Notes under the pieces: model-generated
Seen by the model: the letters and a program-made list of their open reading frames with translations, nothing else
What the model was told of the DNA's origin: nothing
Databases searched by the model: none
Translations under genes and position numbers: made by a program
In this document: positions 15,168-23,536 of the stretch, in pieces
Position numbering within the stretch: the stretch's first letter is position 1
How the letters are laid out: the number at the start of each line of letters is the position of its first letter
Source: Haloarcula hispanica ATCC 33960
GTDB lineage: Archaea > Halobacteriota > Halobacteria > Halobacteriales > Haloarculaceae
Length of the DNA stretch: 64,000 bases
Assembly (NCBI RefSeq): GCF_000223905.1
Contig: NC_015948.1
Coordinates: forward strand, 2,790,001 to 2,854,000
Direction: 5' to 3'

Positions 15168-15331
15168 GCGAGGGCCGGGGACCACCGGTGCCGGTGTGTC
15201 GGTCGCTATTGGGTTGCGGTCGTGAGCGGCGTCACTGAACGCGCCGCGATTGCACCATTGGTACCAGCGGATAGCGTGAGCCCGCGGACCGCGGGATACT
15301 TGTCGGGGCCGGGCATACCCAGTGCCAACAG

Positions 15332-16339
15332 ATGGACGCGCCGCTGTGGACGGAGACACACGCCCCGGAGTTGTCGGACATCCGCCAGCCGAAGGCCCGC
15401 GAGCACCTGCAAGGAGCCATCGAGGAGCCGATGAACCTCCTGGTCCACGGGCCGAAAGGGAGCGGGAAGACGGCCGCTGTCCGAGCCTTTGCCCGGGAAG
15501 TCCACGAGAACCCCGACGCGGACTTCACGGAACTCAACATGGCCGACGTGTTCGGCATGACGAAAAAGGAGGTCTCGAACGATCCGCGGTTCGCGTCGTT
15601 CATCGACAGCAAGCGCCGCCGCGAATCCTCGAAGGCCGACCTCATCAACCACGTCCTCAAGGAGTCCGCCAGCTACTCGCCGGTGTCGGGCAGCTACAAA
15701 ACCATCCTGCTCGACAACGCTGAGGGGATGCGCGAGGACTTCCAGCAGGCGCTCCGTCGGGTGATGGAGCAGTACTACGAGGCGACGCAGTTCGTCATCG
15801 CGACGCGCCAGCCATCGGCCGTTATCCCGCCGATCCGCTCGCGGTGTTTCCCGGTCGTGATGCGCGAACCGACTCACGAGGAGACGGCGTCCGTGCTGGA
15901 GGACATCGTCACCGCGGAGGGCGTCGACCACGACGACGACGGCATCGAGTACGTCGCCGGCTACGCTGAGGGGGACCTCCGAACAGCAGTGCTGGCCGCC
16001 CAGACGACCGCCGAAGCCGAGGGCGAGGTGACGATGGACGCCGCCTTCGAGACGCTGAACGCCGTCGAAGCCGACGACCAGGTCGAGCAGATGATTGAAG
16101 CCGCCGAAGACGGGCGCTTTACCGACGCGCGGTCGACGCTCGACGACCTGCTCGTCGACGAGGGGTATGGCGCGTCCGACATCCTCGACGACATACTGGC
16201 GGTGGCCCGGTCACGCTACTCCGGCGATCGACTGGCCGAAATTCACACCATGGCCGGGGAGACGGATATGGCGCTCGTCGACGCGGCCAACGAGCGAATT
16301 CATCTCTCACACCTCCTCGCACAGCTGGGCGAGCAGTAA
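15332..16339 (+). CDS. rfcC: Replication factor C small subunit-like clamp loader (RfcC type)
   Basis: A 335-residue AAA+ clamp-loader subunit, one of the RFC paralogues of haloarchaea. Walker A is GPKGSGKT (40-47). Walker B is degenerate, LLDNAE (126-131), where RFC small subunits normally have DEAD. The SRC box is present in IPPIRSRCFP (SRC 170-172). The C-terminal helical collar domain (about 225-335) ends with HLSHLLAQLGEQ. Expected to join the other RFC subunits in loading PCNA onto primed DNA. The altered Walker B suggests weak or no ATP hydrolysis by this subunit. Confidence 0.88.
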   Translation: MDAPLWTETHAPELSDIRQPKAREHLQGAIEEPMNLLVHGPKGSGKTAAVRAFAREVHENPDADFTELNMADVFGMTKKEVSNDPRFASFIDSKRRRESSKADLINHVLKESASYSPVSGSYKTILLDNAEGMREDFQQALRRVMEQYYEATQFVIATRQPSAVIPPIRSRCFPVVMREPTHEETASVLEDIVTAEGVDHDDDGIEYVAGYAEGDLRTAVLAAQTTAEAEGEVTMDAAFETLNAVEADDQVEQMIEAAEDGRFTDARSTLDDLLVDEGYGASDILDDILAVARSRYSGDRLAEIHTMAGETDMALVDAANERIHLSHLLAQLGEQ

Positions 16340-16533
16340 GGGTCGGCGTCCAGCCGCTATCGCTTTATCAGGACTGTAACGGTCGGAGCGTGCCGCTACA
16401 GCGCGTTCCCGTTCCTCGCCGAACCGCGATACGGCGCGGTGACATGGAATCGCGGACGCTCAGCCGCCGAGGCGGCGTCAACCGCTTCGAAATCCTTTTA
16501 CGCGCTTCGGCGGGTAGATACGGACAACGAACC

Positions 16534-16842
16534 ATGGATATCGACATCATCGAAGAAGACGAGAATCCCATGTTGCACCGCACGGACGTCCGGTTCGAGG
16601 TCGTCCACGACGAAGCCACCCCCTCCCGTCTCTCTGTCCGCGACTCTCTTGCGGCCACGCTGAACAAGGATGCCGAAGAAGTCGTCATCCACAAGCTCGA
16701 CACCAAGTTCGGCATGCGGAAGACGGTCGGCTACGCGAAGGTCTACGACAACCCCGAGTACGCTCGCGATGTCGAGCAGGACCACATGCTCGAACGCAAC
16801 AAGATCGTCGCCGACGGCGAAGAGGAAGCGGAGGAAGCATAG
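16534..16842 (+). CDS. rps24e: 30S ribosomal protein S24e
   Basis: A 102-residue small-subunit protein with the family segments IIEEDENPMLHRTDVRFEV, TLNKDAEEVVIHKL and TKFGMRKTVGYAKVYDN, plus an acidic haloarchaeal tail. The ATG at 16534 (MDIDIIEEDE) is chosen over a longer frame whose extra residues do not match the family. CCTTTTAC (16493-16500) about 35 bases upstream is a likely TATA box. The stop overlaps the following S27ae start region (TAG-ATG), giving a two-gene unit. Confidence 0.97.
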   Translation: MDIDIIEEDENPMLHRTDVRFEVVHDEATPSRLSVRDSLAATLNKDAEEVVIHKLDTKFGMRKTVGYAKVYDNPEYARDVEQDHMLERNKIVADGEEEAEEA

Positions 16843-16977
16843 ATGCCACACAACGAGTACTACAGCGACGACGGCGAACTCGACCGCGAGACCTGTCCCC
16901 GGTGCGGTGACACCGTCCTCGCCGAGCACGAGGACCGCCAGCACTGCGGCAAGTGCGGCTACACCGAGTGGAAGTAA
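16843..16977 (+). CDS. rps27ae: 30S ribosomal protein S27ae
   Basis: A 44-residue zinc-ribbon ribosomal protein beginning [20 protein letters not shown]. The four zinc ligands are CPRCG and CGKCG (Cys18, Cys21, Cys35, Cys38), ending YTEWK. It starts directly after the S24e stop and is followed after nine bases by the Kae1-Bud32 gene, the conserved archaeal order S24e-S27ae-kae1. Confidence 0.96.
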   Translation: MPHNEYYSDDGELDRETCPRCGDTVLAEHEDRQHCGKCGYTEWK

Positions 16978-16986
16978 GGCCGCCCG

Positions 16987-18648
16987 ATGCGTATTCTGGG
17001 TATCGAAGGTACCGCCTGGGCAGCCAGTGCTGCGGTGTTCGAGACGCCGGACCCAGCGCAGGTAACTGACGACGACCACGTTTTCATCGAGACGGACGCA
17101 TACGCGCCAGACAGCGGCGGCATCCACCCGCGCGAGGCCGCCGAGCACATGGGCGAAGCCATTCCGACCGTCGTCGAGACGGCCATCGGACATGCACACG
17201 AGCGGGCGGCCGCTGGCGGTACGAACGGGGACGGAGACGACAGCGCGCCGATTGACGCCGTCGCCTTCGCTCGTGGCCCGGGACTCGGCCCCTGTCTTCG
17301 CATCGTCGCCACAGCCGCTCGGGCGGTCGCCCAACGGTTCGACGTGCCGCTGGTCGGCGTGAACCACATGGTCGCTCACCTCGAAGTGGGCCGCCATCGC
17401 TCGGGCTTCGATTCGCCGGTGTGTCTGAACGCCTCCGGCGCGAACGCCCACATCCTGGGCTACCGGAACGGCCGCTACCGCGTGCTGGGCGAGACGATGG
17501 ACACCGGCGTCGGCAACGCCATCGACAAGTTTACCCGCCACATCGGCTGGTCCCATCCCGGCGGACCGAAGGTCGAACAGCACGCCCGCGACGGCGAGTA
17601 CCACGAACTGCCCTACGTCGTCAAGGGGATGGACTTCTCGTTCTCGGGCATCATGAGCGCCGCCAAGCAGGCCGTCGACGACGGCGTTCCGGTCGACGAT
17701 GTCTGCCGCGGGATGGAGGAGACCATTTTCGCGATGCTGACGGAAGTCTCCGAGCGGGCGCTGTCGCTGACCGGCGCTGACGAGCTGGTGCTTGGCGGCG
17801 GCGTCGGCCAGAACGACCGTCTCCAGCGGATGCTCGGCGAGATGTGCGAGCAACGCGGCGCAACGTTTTACGCCCCCGAGCACCGCTTCCTGCGGGACAA
17901 CGCCGGGATGATCGCGATGCTCGGCGCGAAGATGTACGCGGCCGGCGACACCATCGCTATCGAAGACTCACAGATTGACTCGAACTTCCGGCCCGACGAG
18001 GTGGCCGTCACCTGGCGCGGGACCGAAGAGTCGGTGGACAGCTATCGGGCGGCGGACGACGAAGTCCAGGGCGCGGAGGCGACCGTCCGCTTCGACGGTG
18101 ATCGCGTCATCAAGGAGCGCGTGCCCCGCAGCTACCGCCATCCGACGCTCGACGAGCGCCTGCGAATCGAACGCACCAGACAGGAGGCCCGACTCACCAG
18201 CGAAGCCCGGCGCAACGGCGTCCCGACGCCGCTTGTCCGTGACGTGGACCCGCAGGAATCTCGTATCGTTTTCCAGCGCGTGGGCGATGCTGACCTGCGC
18301 GAGGGGCTGTCCGAGTCACGCGTTACAGACGTGGGCCGATGGCTCGCTCGCATCCACGACGCCGGCTTCGTCCACGGAGACCCGACGACGCGAAACGTCC
18401 GGGTCGGTGGTCGTGACGAACAGGCGGACCAGACGTTCCTGATCGACTTCGGCCTCGGCTACTACACGCAGGAGGCCGAGGACCACGCGATGGACCTCCA
18501 CGTCCTCGCCCAGTCGCTCGCCGGGACCGCGGACGATCCCGAGACGCTGCTGTCGGCTGCCGAGGACGCCTACCGGACCGAGAGCGACCACGCCGACACG
18601 GTGTTCGCCAGCCTCGACGACATCGAGGGTCGGGGCCGGTATCAGTAG
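16987..18648 (+). CDS. Kae1-Bud32 fusion, KEOPS t6A37 tRNA modification enzyme
   Basis: A 553-residue fusion of two KEOPS subunits. Residues 1 to about 330 are Kae1 (TsaD/ASKHA family) with the iron-binding His127 and His131 in VNHMVAHLE, the nucleotide segments FARGPGLGPCLR and LGGGVGQNDRL, and HRFLRDNAGMIA. A short linker leads to the Bud32 kinase/ATPase from about residue 345, with HGD (463-465), Asn470 and DFG (487-489). It transfers the threonylcarbamoyl group to A37 of ANN-decoding tRNAs, such as the tRNA-Thr in this window. It follows S27ae by nine bases and is probably cotranscribed with the ribosomal genes. Confidence 0.97.
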   Translation: MRILGIEGTAWAASAAVFETPDPAQVTDDDHVFIETDAYAPDSGGIHPREAAEHMGEAIPTVVETAIGHAHERAAAGGTNGDGDDSAPIDAVAFARGPGLGPCLRIVATAARAVAQRFDVPLVGVNHMVAHLEVGRHRSGFDSPVCLNASGANAHILGYRNGRYRVLGETMDTGVGNAIDKFTRHIGWSHPGGPKVEQHARDGEYHELPYVVKGMDFSFSGIMSAAKQAVDDGVPVDDVCRGMEETIFAMLTEVSERALSLTGADELVLGGGVGQNDRLQRMLGEMCEQRGATFYAPEHRFLRDNAGMIAMLGAKMYAAGDTIAIEDSQIDSNFRPDEVAVTWRGTEESVDSYRAADDEVQGAEATVRFDGDRVIKERVPRSYRHPTLDERLRIERTRQEARLTSEARRNGVPTPLVRDVDPQESRIVFQRVGDADLREGLSESRVTDVGRWLARIHDAGFVHGDPTTRNVRVGGRDEQADQTFLIDFGLGYYTQEAEDHAMDLHVLAQSLAGTADDPETLLSAAEDAYRTESDHADTVFASLDDIEGRGRYQ

Positions 18649-18695
18649 GATAGGAACCAAGGGCGGTGCTGAGTTGCGGTCGGCGGAGCAAGCAT

Positions 18696-18877
18696 ACCGC
18701 GGCCTTCGGCCGCGGTTTCACGCGAATCGCTCCGCGATTCGCGCCTTTTTCGCCCACGTTCACAAGAGCGAAGCTCTTGTGCAGCCCATCAGAAGTCTCC
18801 GACTTCTGAGGACGTTTTTGGACGGGGGTTGAGCGCTCGCCGGGAGCGAGCGCGATGCCCCCGTCGAAAAAGGTGGT
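18696..18877. repeat. Array of perfect hairpins
   Basis: Five compact palindromes follow one another: 18696-18716 (loop TTC), 18722-18742 (loop TCC), 18762-18780 (loop GAA), 18789-18809 (loop TCC) and 18833-18853 (arms of 8). The last is enclosed by GACGGGGG/CCCCCGTC (18821-18828 and 18858-18865). The right end, AAAAAGGTGGT (18867-18877), is the reverse complement of the ACCACCTTTTT that opens the segment at 35397. The 267-base gap holds no gene. Confidence 0.8.
18722..18750 (+). terminator. Hairpin and T5 after kae1-bud32
   Basis: GCGAATCGC-TCC-GCGATTCGC is a perfect 9-base stem with a 3-base loop, followed by CGCC and TTTTT (18746-18750). It lies 74 bases after the stop codon. This is a plausible terminator even though it belongs to a wider hairpin array. 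Confidence 0.5.
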
Positions 18878-18915
18878 GGACAAATGGTTTAACCTCGGCC
18901 CGAATAGGAATCGGT

Positions 18916-19191
18916 ATGGCAGAAAAACCCCAGTCGGGAACGTTGTTCGGCGTGCCGTACAACTTCGAACGACCGAGCCTCAAGCGGTTGGTGTCGGCCT
19001 ATTGGAAGCCGGGCGATGACATGCTGGTGGAGAAGCCGTTCGGCATCGGCTACACGCTGAACCTGGCGAACTGGCGCTCGTGGGTCGTGCTGGCGGTCGC
19101 CGGCGTGATGCTGTATCTCGAACGCGGCGGCAGCAGCGAGGAGTTCGAATCCGAGAGCGAGGACGAACCTGTCGAAGTCGTCGTCGACTGA
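18916..19191 (+). CDS. DUF5808-type small membrane-associated protein
   Basis: A 91-residue protein. Its N-terminal half carries the DUF5808 signature (GVPYNFERPSLKRLVSAYWK ... MLVEKPFGIGYTLNLAN). A single hydrophobic segment (about 55-72, SWVVLAVAGVMLYLERG) and an acidic C-terminal tail follow. The ATG at 18916 (MAEKPQSGTLFG) begins the conserved part; GTTTAAC at 18887-18893 could be its TATA box. Function unknown. Confidence 0.8.
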   Translation: MAEKPQSGTLFGVPYNFERPSLKRLVSAYWKPGDDMLVEKPFGIGYTLNLANWRSWVVLAVAGVMLYLERGGSSEEFESESEDEPVEVVVD

Positions 19192-19256
19192 GACGGATTG
19201 GTTGGGCGGTTGCGGAGTTTCGACGGCTCTTTTATCGCCGGTCGCTGTGTGCCGGT

Positions 19257-19928
19257 ATGCTCAATTTTGTCACGACCAACCCCGGGAAGGTCCGGGAGGC
19301 GACCGAGTATCTCGACGACGAGGTCGAACAGTTCGACTTCGATTACCCGGAAGTCCAGGCAGACGACCTGAAAACGGTCGCGGCCGAGGGGGCGCGGGCG
19401 GCCTACCGAGCGGCTGACGGACCGGTCATCGTCGACGACGCAGGACTGTTCATCGACGCCTTCGACGGGTTCCCCGGGCCGTACTCCTCCTACGTCGAGG
19501 ACACCGTCGGCGTAGAGCGCGTCTGGCGCATGACCGAGCCGGAGGACGACCGCGGCGCGGCGTTCAAGACGGTCATCGCCTACTGCGACGGCGAAGGGTT
19601 CGAGGCGACGCCTGATCCGGGCGGGATCGACCGCGAGGACCGGCGCGGACAGGACCTAGCGGCCGACGACCGCGGCGCGGCGACGACGGACGAACAGGTC
19701 CATGACGGGAGCGCGGGGAGGAGCAGCGAGACAGTCCCGGTAAAGCTGTTCGAGGGGCGCGTGAACGGTGAAATCGTCGCGCCGCGCGGCGAGGGCGGGT
19801 TCGGCTTCGACCCGATCTTCGAGCACGACGGAACGACGTTCGCGGAGATGAGCACCGAGCAGAAGAACGCGATCTCCCACCGCGGGCGGGCGTTGTCGAA
19901 GTTCGCGGAGTGGTACGGTGAGCGGTAG
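19257..19928 (+). CDS. XTP/dITP pyrophosphatase (Ham1/RdgB family) with an internal insertion
   Basis: A 223-residue non-canonical purine NTP pyrophosphatase. Core motifs are FVTTNPGKVREATEYL (4-19), IVDDAGLFIDAFDGFPG (58-74, catalytic Asp pair), RGEGGFGFDPIF and FAEMSTEQKNAISHRGRAL. Family members have about 185-190 residues. The excess is a hydrophilic insertion of roughly 40 residues (about 117-160) between CDGEG and VKLFEGRV. An 18-base direct repeat (19545-19562 and 19665-19682, offset 120 bases, in frame, coding DDRGAA twice) flanks most of it. The stop lies inside a 29-base repeat shared with the next gene's start. Confidence 0.9.
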   Translation: MLNFVTTNPGKVREATEYLDDEVEQFDFDYPEVQADDLKTVAAEGARAAYRAADGPVIVDDAGLFIDAFDGFPGPYSSYVEDTVGVERVWRMTEPEDDRGAAFKTVIAYCDGEGFEATPDPGGIDREDRRGQDLAADDRGAATTDEQVHDGSAGRSSETVPVKLFEGRVNGEIVAPRGEGGFGFDPIFEHDGTTFAEMSTEQKNAISHRGRALSKFAEWYGER

Positions 19929-20043
19929 CGAACCGTCCGTCGAGGGATGGGGCCCATCCCTCGGAAGTTCCAGCGACGAGGGACCGACGGCGCTGGAACC
20001 CGAAGCGACACCGGTCGCGGAGTGGTACGGTGAGCGGTAGCGA
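19903..20043. repeat. 112-base element bounded by a 29-base direct repeat
   Basis: Bases 19903-19931 and 20015-20043 are identical over 29 bases and span the last codons and stop of the pyrophosphatase gene. The sequence between has two hairpins: GAGGGATGGG/CCCATCCCTC and GTTCCAGCG/CGCTGGAAC. The second repeat copy supplies the GTG start of the next gene. Without the insert the two genes would overlap by 11 bases. Confidence 0.85.
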
Positions 20044-20827
20044 CGTGCCGGTCGTCGGGACCGGCGGCACCGCCCTGATAACCGGTGCGTCGGCGGGCAT
20101 CGGCAAATCGCTGGCACAGGAGTTCGCCGCACGCGGGCACGACGTGGTGCTGGTCGCCCGGAGCGAGCGGAAACTGGAGCGGCTGGCCGCGGCCCTCGAA
20201 ACGAGGGGCGTCACGGCGACACCGATTGTAATGGACCTCGACCACGCGGCGGCCGCCGAAGCCCTGTACGAGGAGGTGCTGGACCGCGAGCTGGACATCG
20301 GTGTCCTCGTCAACAACGTCGGCGTGGGGACCTACGGCCCGTTCGCGGAAAGCGATCTCGACGCCGAGCGGACGCAGTTGCGGCTGAACGTCATGCTCCC
20401 GGTCGAACTGACGCGGCTATTCCTCGACGAGTTCGACGACGGCGGCGCGGTTATCAACGTGGGTTCAGTCGCCGGGTTCCAGCCGGGACCGAATCTCGCT
20501 GGCTACTACGCGAGCAAAGCGTACATCAACAGCTTCAGCGAGGCGTTGGCCGAGGAACTCCGTGAGACTCCGGTCGATGTGACGGTCGTCTGTCCCGGCC
20601 CGGTCGACACAGAGTTTCAGGAACGAGCCGGGATGGCGGACTCGATGGTTGGGTCTGTCGCCTCGAATACGCCCGAAGCAGTCGCGACGGCGGCCTACGA
20701 AGGAGCCGCCGCTGGCGAGACTGTCGTCATTCCGCGGCGGTCGATGCGGCTTATCGACCGGCTGGTCAGGGTGACGCCGCGCTGTGTCGTCCGGCGCGTT
20801 GCAGCGCTGGTCAATCGAGGCCGGTAG
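20030..20827 (+). CDS. Short-chain dehydrogenase/reductase
   Basis: A 265-residue classical SDR. The NAD(P)-binding motif TGASAGIGKSLAQEF (about 18-32), NNVGVGTYGPF, and the catalytic Ser of NVGSVAGF with Tyr/Lys in YYASKAYINSFSEAL are all present, as is the PGPVDTEF segment. The GTG at 20030 (MSGSDVPVVGTGG) is used; it lies in the repeat copied from the upstream gene. Substrate unknown; the C-terminal RSMRLIDRLVRVTPRCVVRR suggests membrane association as in some ketoacyl-reductase-like SDRs. Confidence 0.88.
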   Translation: MSGSDVPVVGTGGTALITGASAGIGKSLAQEFAARGHDVVLVARSERKLERLAAALETRGVTATPIVMDLDHAAAAEALYEEVLDRELDIGVLVNNVGVGTYGPFAESDLDAERTQLRLNVMLPVELTRLFLDEFDDGGAVINVGSVAGFQPGPNLAGYYASKAYINSFSEALAEELRETPVDVTVVCPGPVDTEFQERAGMADSMVGSVASNTPEAVATAAYEGAAAGETVVIPRRSMRLIDRLVRVTPRCVVRRVAALVNRGR

Positions 20828-20930
20828 AGAATCAAGTACGAGAACGCTATCGGCCCTGGGCTTGTGTCGCTTATTACCGGGCCTACGTCCACTGATTTCT
20901 TTTCAATATCCGAGAATTAGACTGGAACAT

Positions 20931-20937
20931 TATTAAA
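20931..20937 (+). promoter_or_regulatory. TATA box of the transducer gene
   Basis: TATTAAA at 22-28 bases before the ATG at 20959, within an AT-rich stretch, fits a leaderless haloarchaeal promoter. Confidence 0.6.
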
Positions 20938-20958
20938 CACTGTAAGAAAAGGGTGCGT

Positions 20959-22662
20959 ATGCTCACAGACCCCGTCGGACAGTACAAAGCGGTGATACGC
21001 GAATCACTGGACCTCTTCGGCGTCTCCGGCTCCGTCGAGCGGAAGGTGCTCGCGGCCGTCGGTCTACAGTTTGCCGCCTCGGTCGCGCTGGCAGTCGTCT
21101 CTCTCGTCGCCAGCGGGACCGTCCGGTTCGTCGTCACCGGTGTATTGCTCGCTGGCGCTATCGTCGCGTTCGCCAACACGGTGTTCATCACCCGCGAGGA
21201 CTTCGTCGAGCCAATCACAGCCATGGCCGCGGGTGCGGACCACATCGCGTCCGGCGAGCTCGACGTGGAACTGCCCGAGAGCGAGCGGGACGACGAGGTC
21301 GCCGAACTGCTCTCGTCGTTTCGGTCGATGCAATCCTACCTTCTGACGGTGTCCCGACAGGCCGACGCGCTCTCCCGACAGGAGTTCGACGCCGACGTCC
21401 TCGACGAGGATGTCCCCGGAGCTTTCGGAGAGTCGTTGGAGAAGATGGCCGCCAGTATGGACGACTACACCACCGAACTCAAGACGATGACCAGCGACCT
21501 CGAACGGCGCTCCCAGGCGTTGAACGACCTCGTCGTCGCCTTCGGTGACGCCGCCGAACGGGCGAAAGACGGGGACCTGACGGCCACTATCGACGAGGAC
21601 TTCGAGGCCGACGACGAGCAGTTCGACGCCGTTGTCCAGAACTACAACGACCTCGTGACGACGCTGGGGGAGACGGTTGCCACCGTCGCCGCGTTCGCAG
21701 AGGACGTCGACGAGACGAGCGATCACGTCACCCGGAGCGTCGAAGAGATCGACGATGCGAGCGACGAGATTTCCCGGTCGGTTCAGGAGATCTCGGCGGG
21801 AGCCAGTCAGCAGGCGTCGCGCCACGACGACGTCGCCTCGGAGATGAACAGGCTGTCTGCCACCGTCGAAGAGATCGCCGCGACCGCCGAAAGCGCCGCC
21901 GGGACCGCCGAGCAGGCGACACAGCGAGGCCGAGAGGGGCGCGCGGACGCCGAGCAAGCTATCGATGAACTCGACGAAATGGAGGCCCGTATCGACGACA
22001 TCGCCGTTGCGGTCGAGAGTCTGGTCGACCAGATCAGCGAGATTGACGACATCGTCGAGGTCATCACGGACATCGCCGAGCAGACCAATATGCTCGCGCT
22101 GAACGCCTCCATCGAGGCGGCCCGCGCGGACGGAAGCGGTGACGGGTTCGCCGTCGTCGCCGACGAGGTGAAGACGCTCGCCGAAGAGACCCGTGACGCT
22201 GCAACGGACGTATCGGACCGCATCGAGGCGGTCCAGCACGAGGCCAGCGAAACCGTCAGCGACGTGGAAGCGACGAACCAGCAGGTGACCGACAGCGCCG
22301 CAACCATCGAGTCGGCGCTCCGGGACTTCGAGGACATCGTCGACGTGCTCGGCGAGGTCAACGATTCGATTCAGGAGATATCAGGAGCTACCTCCGAACA
22401 GGCAGAGACCACGCAGGAGGTCGTCGATATGGTCGACGAAGTCGCGACAGTGAGCGAGCAGACCAACGAGGAGTCCGAGGCTGTCGCCGCCGCGACCGAG
22501 GAACAGACCGCGACGATTACCGAAGTGACCACCGAGGTACAGGAGATGGCAGCCCAGACCGACGAGTTGCGTGAGGTGCTTGCAGAATTCGACGTTGCCG
22601 AGGACGCAGCCGGGCCGTCGGGAGCAGGCGCCACAACCACCGTAACGACGGCTGACGACTAA
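20959..22662 (+). CDS. Methyl-accepting chemotaxis transducer (Htr type)
   Basis: A 567-residue transducer. A short cytoplasmic N-terminus is followed by two adjacent membrane helices (about 31-54 and 57-75) with almost no external loop, so it probably senses an internal or membrane signal. HAMP-like regions follow (about 80-135 and near 205-240), then a long coiled-coil signalling domain. Its tip reads [20 protein letters not shown] and [16 protein letters not shown], the site that binds CheA/CheW. Many Glu/Gln pairs in the flanking helices are possible methylation sites. No other chemotaxis gene is adjacent, so the ligand cannot be named. Confidence 0.95.
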   Translation: MLTDPVGQYKAVIRESLDLFGVSGSVERKVLAAVGLQFAASVALAVVSLVASGTVRFVVTGVLLAGAIVAFANTVFITREDFVEPITAMAAGADHIASGELDVELPESERDDEVAELLSSFRSMQSYLLTVSRQADALSRQEFDADVLDEDVPGAFGESLEKMAASMDDYTTELKTMTSDLERRSQALNDLVVAFGDAAERAKDGDLTATIDEDFEADDEQFDAVVQNYNDLVTTLGETVATVAAFAEDVDETSDHVTRSVEEIDDASDEISRSVQEISAGASQQASRHDDVASEMNRLSATVEEIAATAESAAGTAEQATQRGREGRADAEQAIDELDEMEARIDDIAVAVESLVDQISEIDDIVEVITDIAEQTNMLALNASIEAARADGSGDGFAVVADEVKTLAEETRDAATDVSDRIEAVQHEASETVSDVEATNQQVTDSAATIESALRDFEDIVDVLGEVNDSIQEISGATSEQAETTQEVVDMVDEVATVSEQTNEESEAVAAATEEQTATITEVTTEVQEMAAQTDELREVLAEFDVAEDAAGPSGAGATTTVTTADD

Positions 22663-22678
22663 GCAGCGAGATTACCGG

Positions 22679-23155
22679 CTACGCGCGTGGGTCACGGTCC
22701 GGACCGGGATACTCGCCGTCCTCGACGACTGGGTATAGTGACTCCGGGTCGAACAGGCGCGCGAAGGCGTCCGGTGGTCTGACACTCAGGGACAGATGAC
22801 GGTTGAGCGACGCGCTGGTCCGGGCGCTCCGCAGGTCGTCATCGTAGGAGAGGAGGTGCTGTGCGCCGCCCCGATAGGCCGATGCCAGCGCGGGCTGGTC
22901 GCCGACCGGGTGCTCGACGATGTCACAGTCGGGTTCGATCCGCGCCCGCCAATCGGCCGCCAGGTCGTCGTCGGCGAGGTCGGCGATAACGGCAGCGGCA
23001 TCGTCTAGCAGGTGGTCACTCGCGACGAGCGTGACCCACGAGTGCCGGCGGATGTGGTCGATAGCGGCACGGGCATCGCTGTCTGGTCCACACAGCAGAT
23101 CGGCGGCGAGGACGTCGGCGTCGGCGACGACACGCGCCGGCGACGGCTCACGCAT
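22679..23155 (-). CDS. PIN-like domain protein (158 aa)
   Basis: A 158-residue protein resembling PIN-domain ribonucleases. The first acidic position is in RVVADADVLAADLL and the later acidic motif is HLLSYDDDLRSA; the fourth acidic residue is less clear. It starts at ATG 23155 (MREPSPARVVADADV), overlapping the stop of a 34-codon gene upstream by eight bases. A short protein translationally coupled to a PIN-like protein recalls VapBC-type toxin-antitoxin pairs. The partner lacks an obvious DNA-binding motif, so this is only a possibility. Confidence 0.7.
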   Translation of the reverse strand: MREPSPARVVADADVLAADLLCGPDSDARAAIDHIRRHSWVTLVASDHLLDDAAAVIADLADDDLAADWRARIEPDCDIVEHPVGDQPALASAYRGGAQHLLSYDDDLRSARTSASLNRHLSLSVRPPDAFARLFDPESLYPVVEDGEYPGPDRDPRA

Positions 23156-23252
23156 CGTCGTCCTCCGCCCGGTGCTCGTCGAGGGCCACACGGACAGCGT
23201 CGACCGTGGTCTGGTGGTCCGCCGCACGTTCGAACAACGTCGCCCAGGTCAT
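23148..23252 (-). CDS. Tiny protein upstream of the PIN-like gene (34 aa)
   Basis: A 34-codon frame starting MTWATLFERAADHQTTVDAV and ending in an acidic tail. It overlaps the PIN-like gene start by eight bases, the common sign of coupled translation. It would form two short helices. It could be a small antitoxin-like partner or simply the leader gene of an operon; there is no family match I can name. Confidence 0.5.
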   Translation of the reverse strand: MTWATLFERAADHQTTVDAVRVALDEHRAEDDDA

Positions 23253-23536
23253 AGCAGGAAGCAGTAGCTGAACGGGCAAAAAGCCGTGCCGTCTGTCGTC
23301 CGTCGGCCGCCTGTCTGACGGGCATTTATGTCTACCGGTAGCATTCCACCCGGTACGGGCGCGCTTCCACGGCTCCAGTGGATGTCGGTGCCACTGTGTG
23401 CCATCCTATCCTCCCCAGGCGCGCCCGGACACCGCGATCCTCCCTTTCATATTCTACTCCCTCCGGCTTTCGCCGCAGACAGCAAGCGCTATCGTCCTGA
23501 AAAAGAGACGACAACGCGGGATGCGGTCCCGGAATC

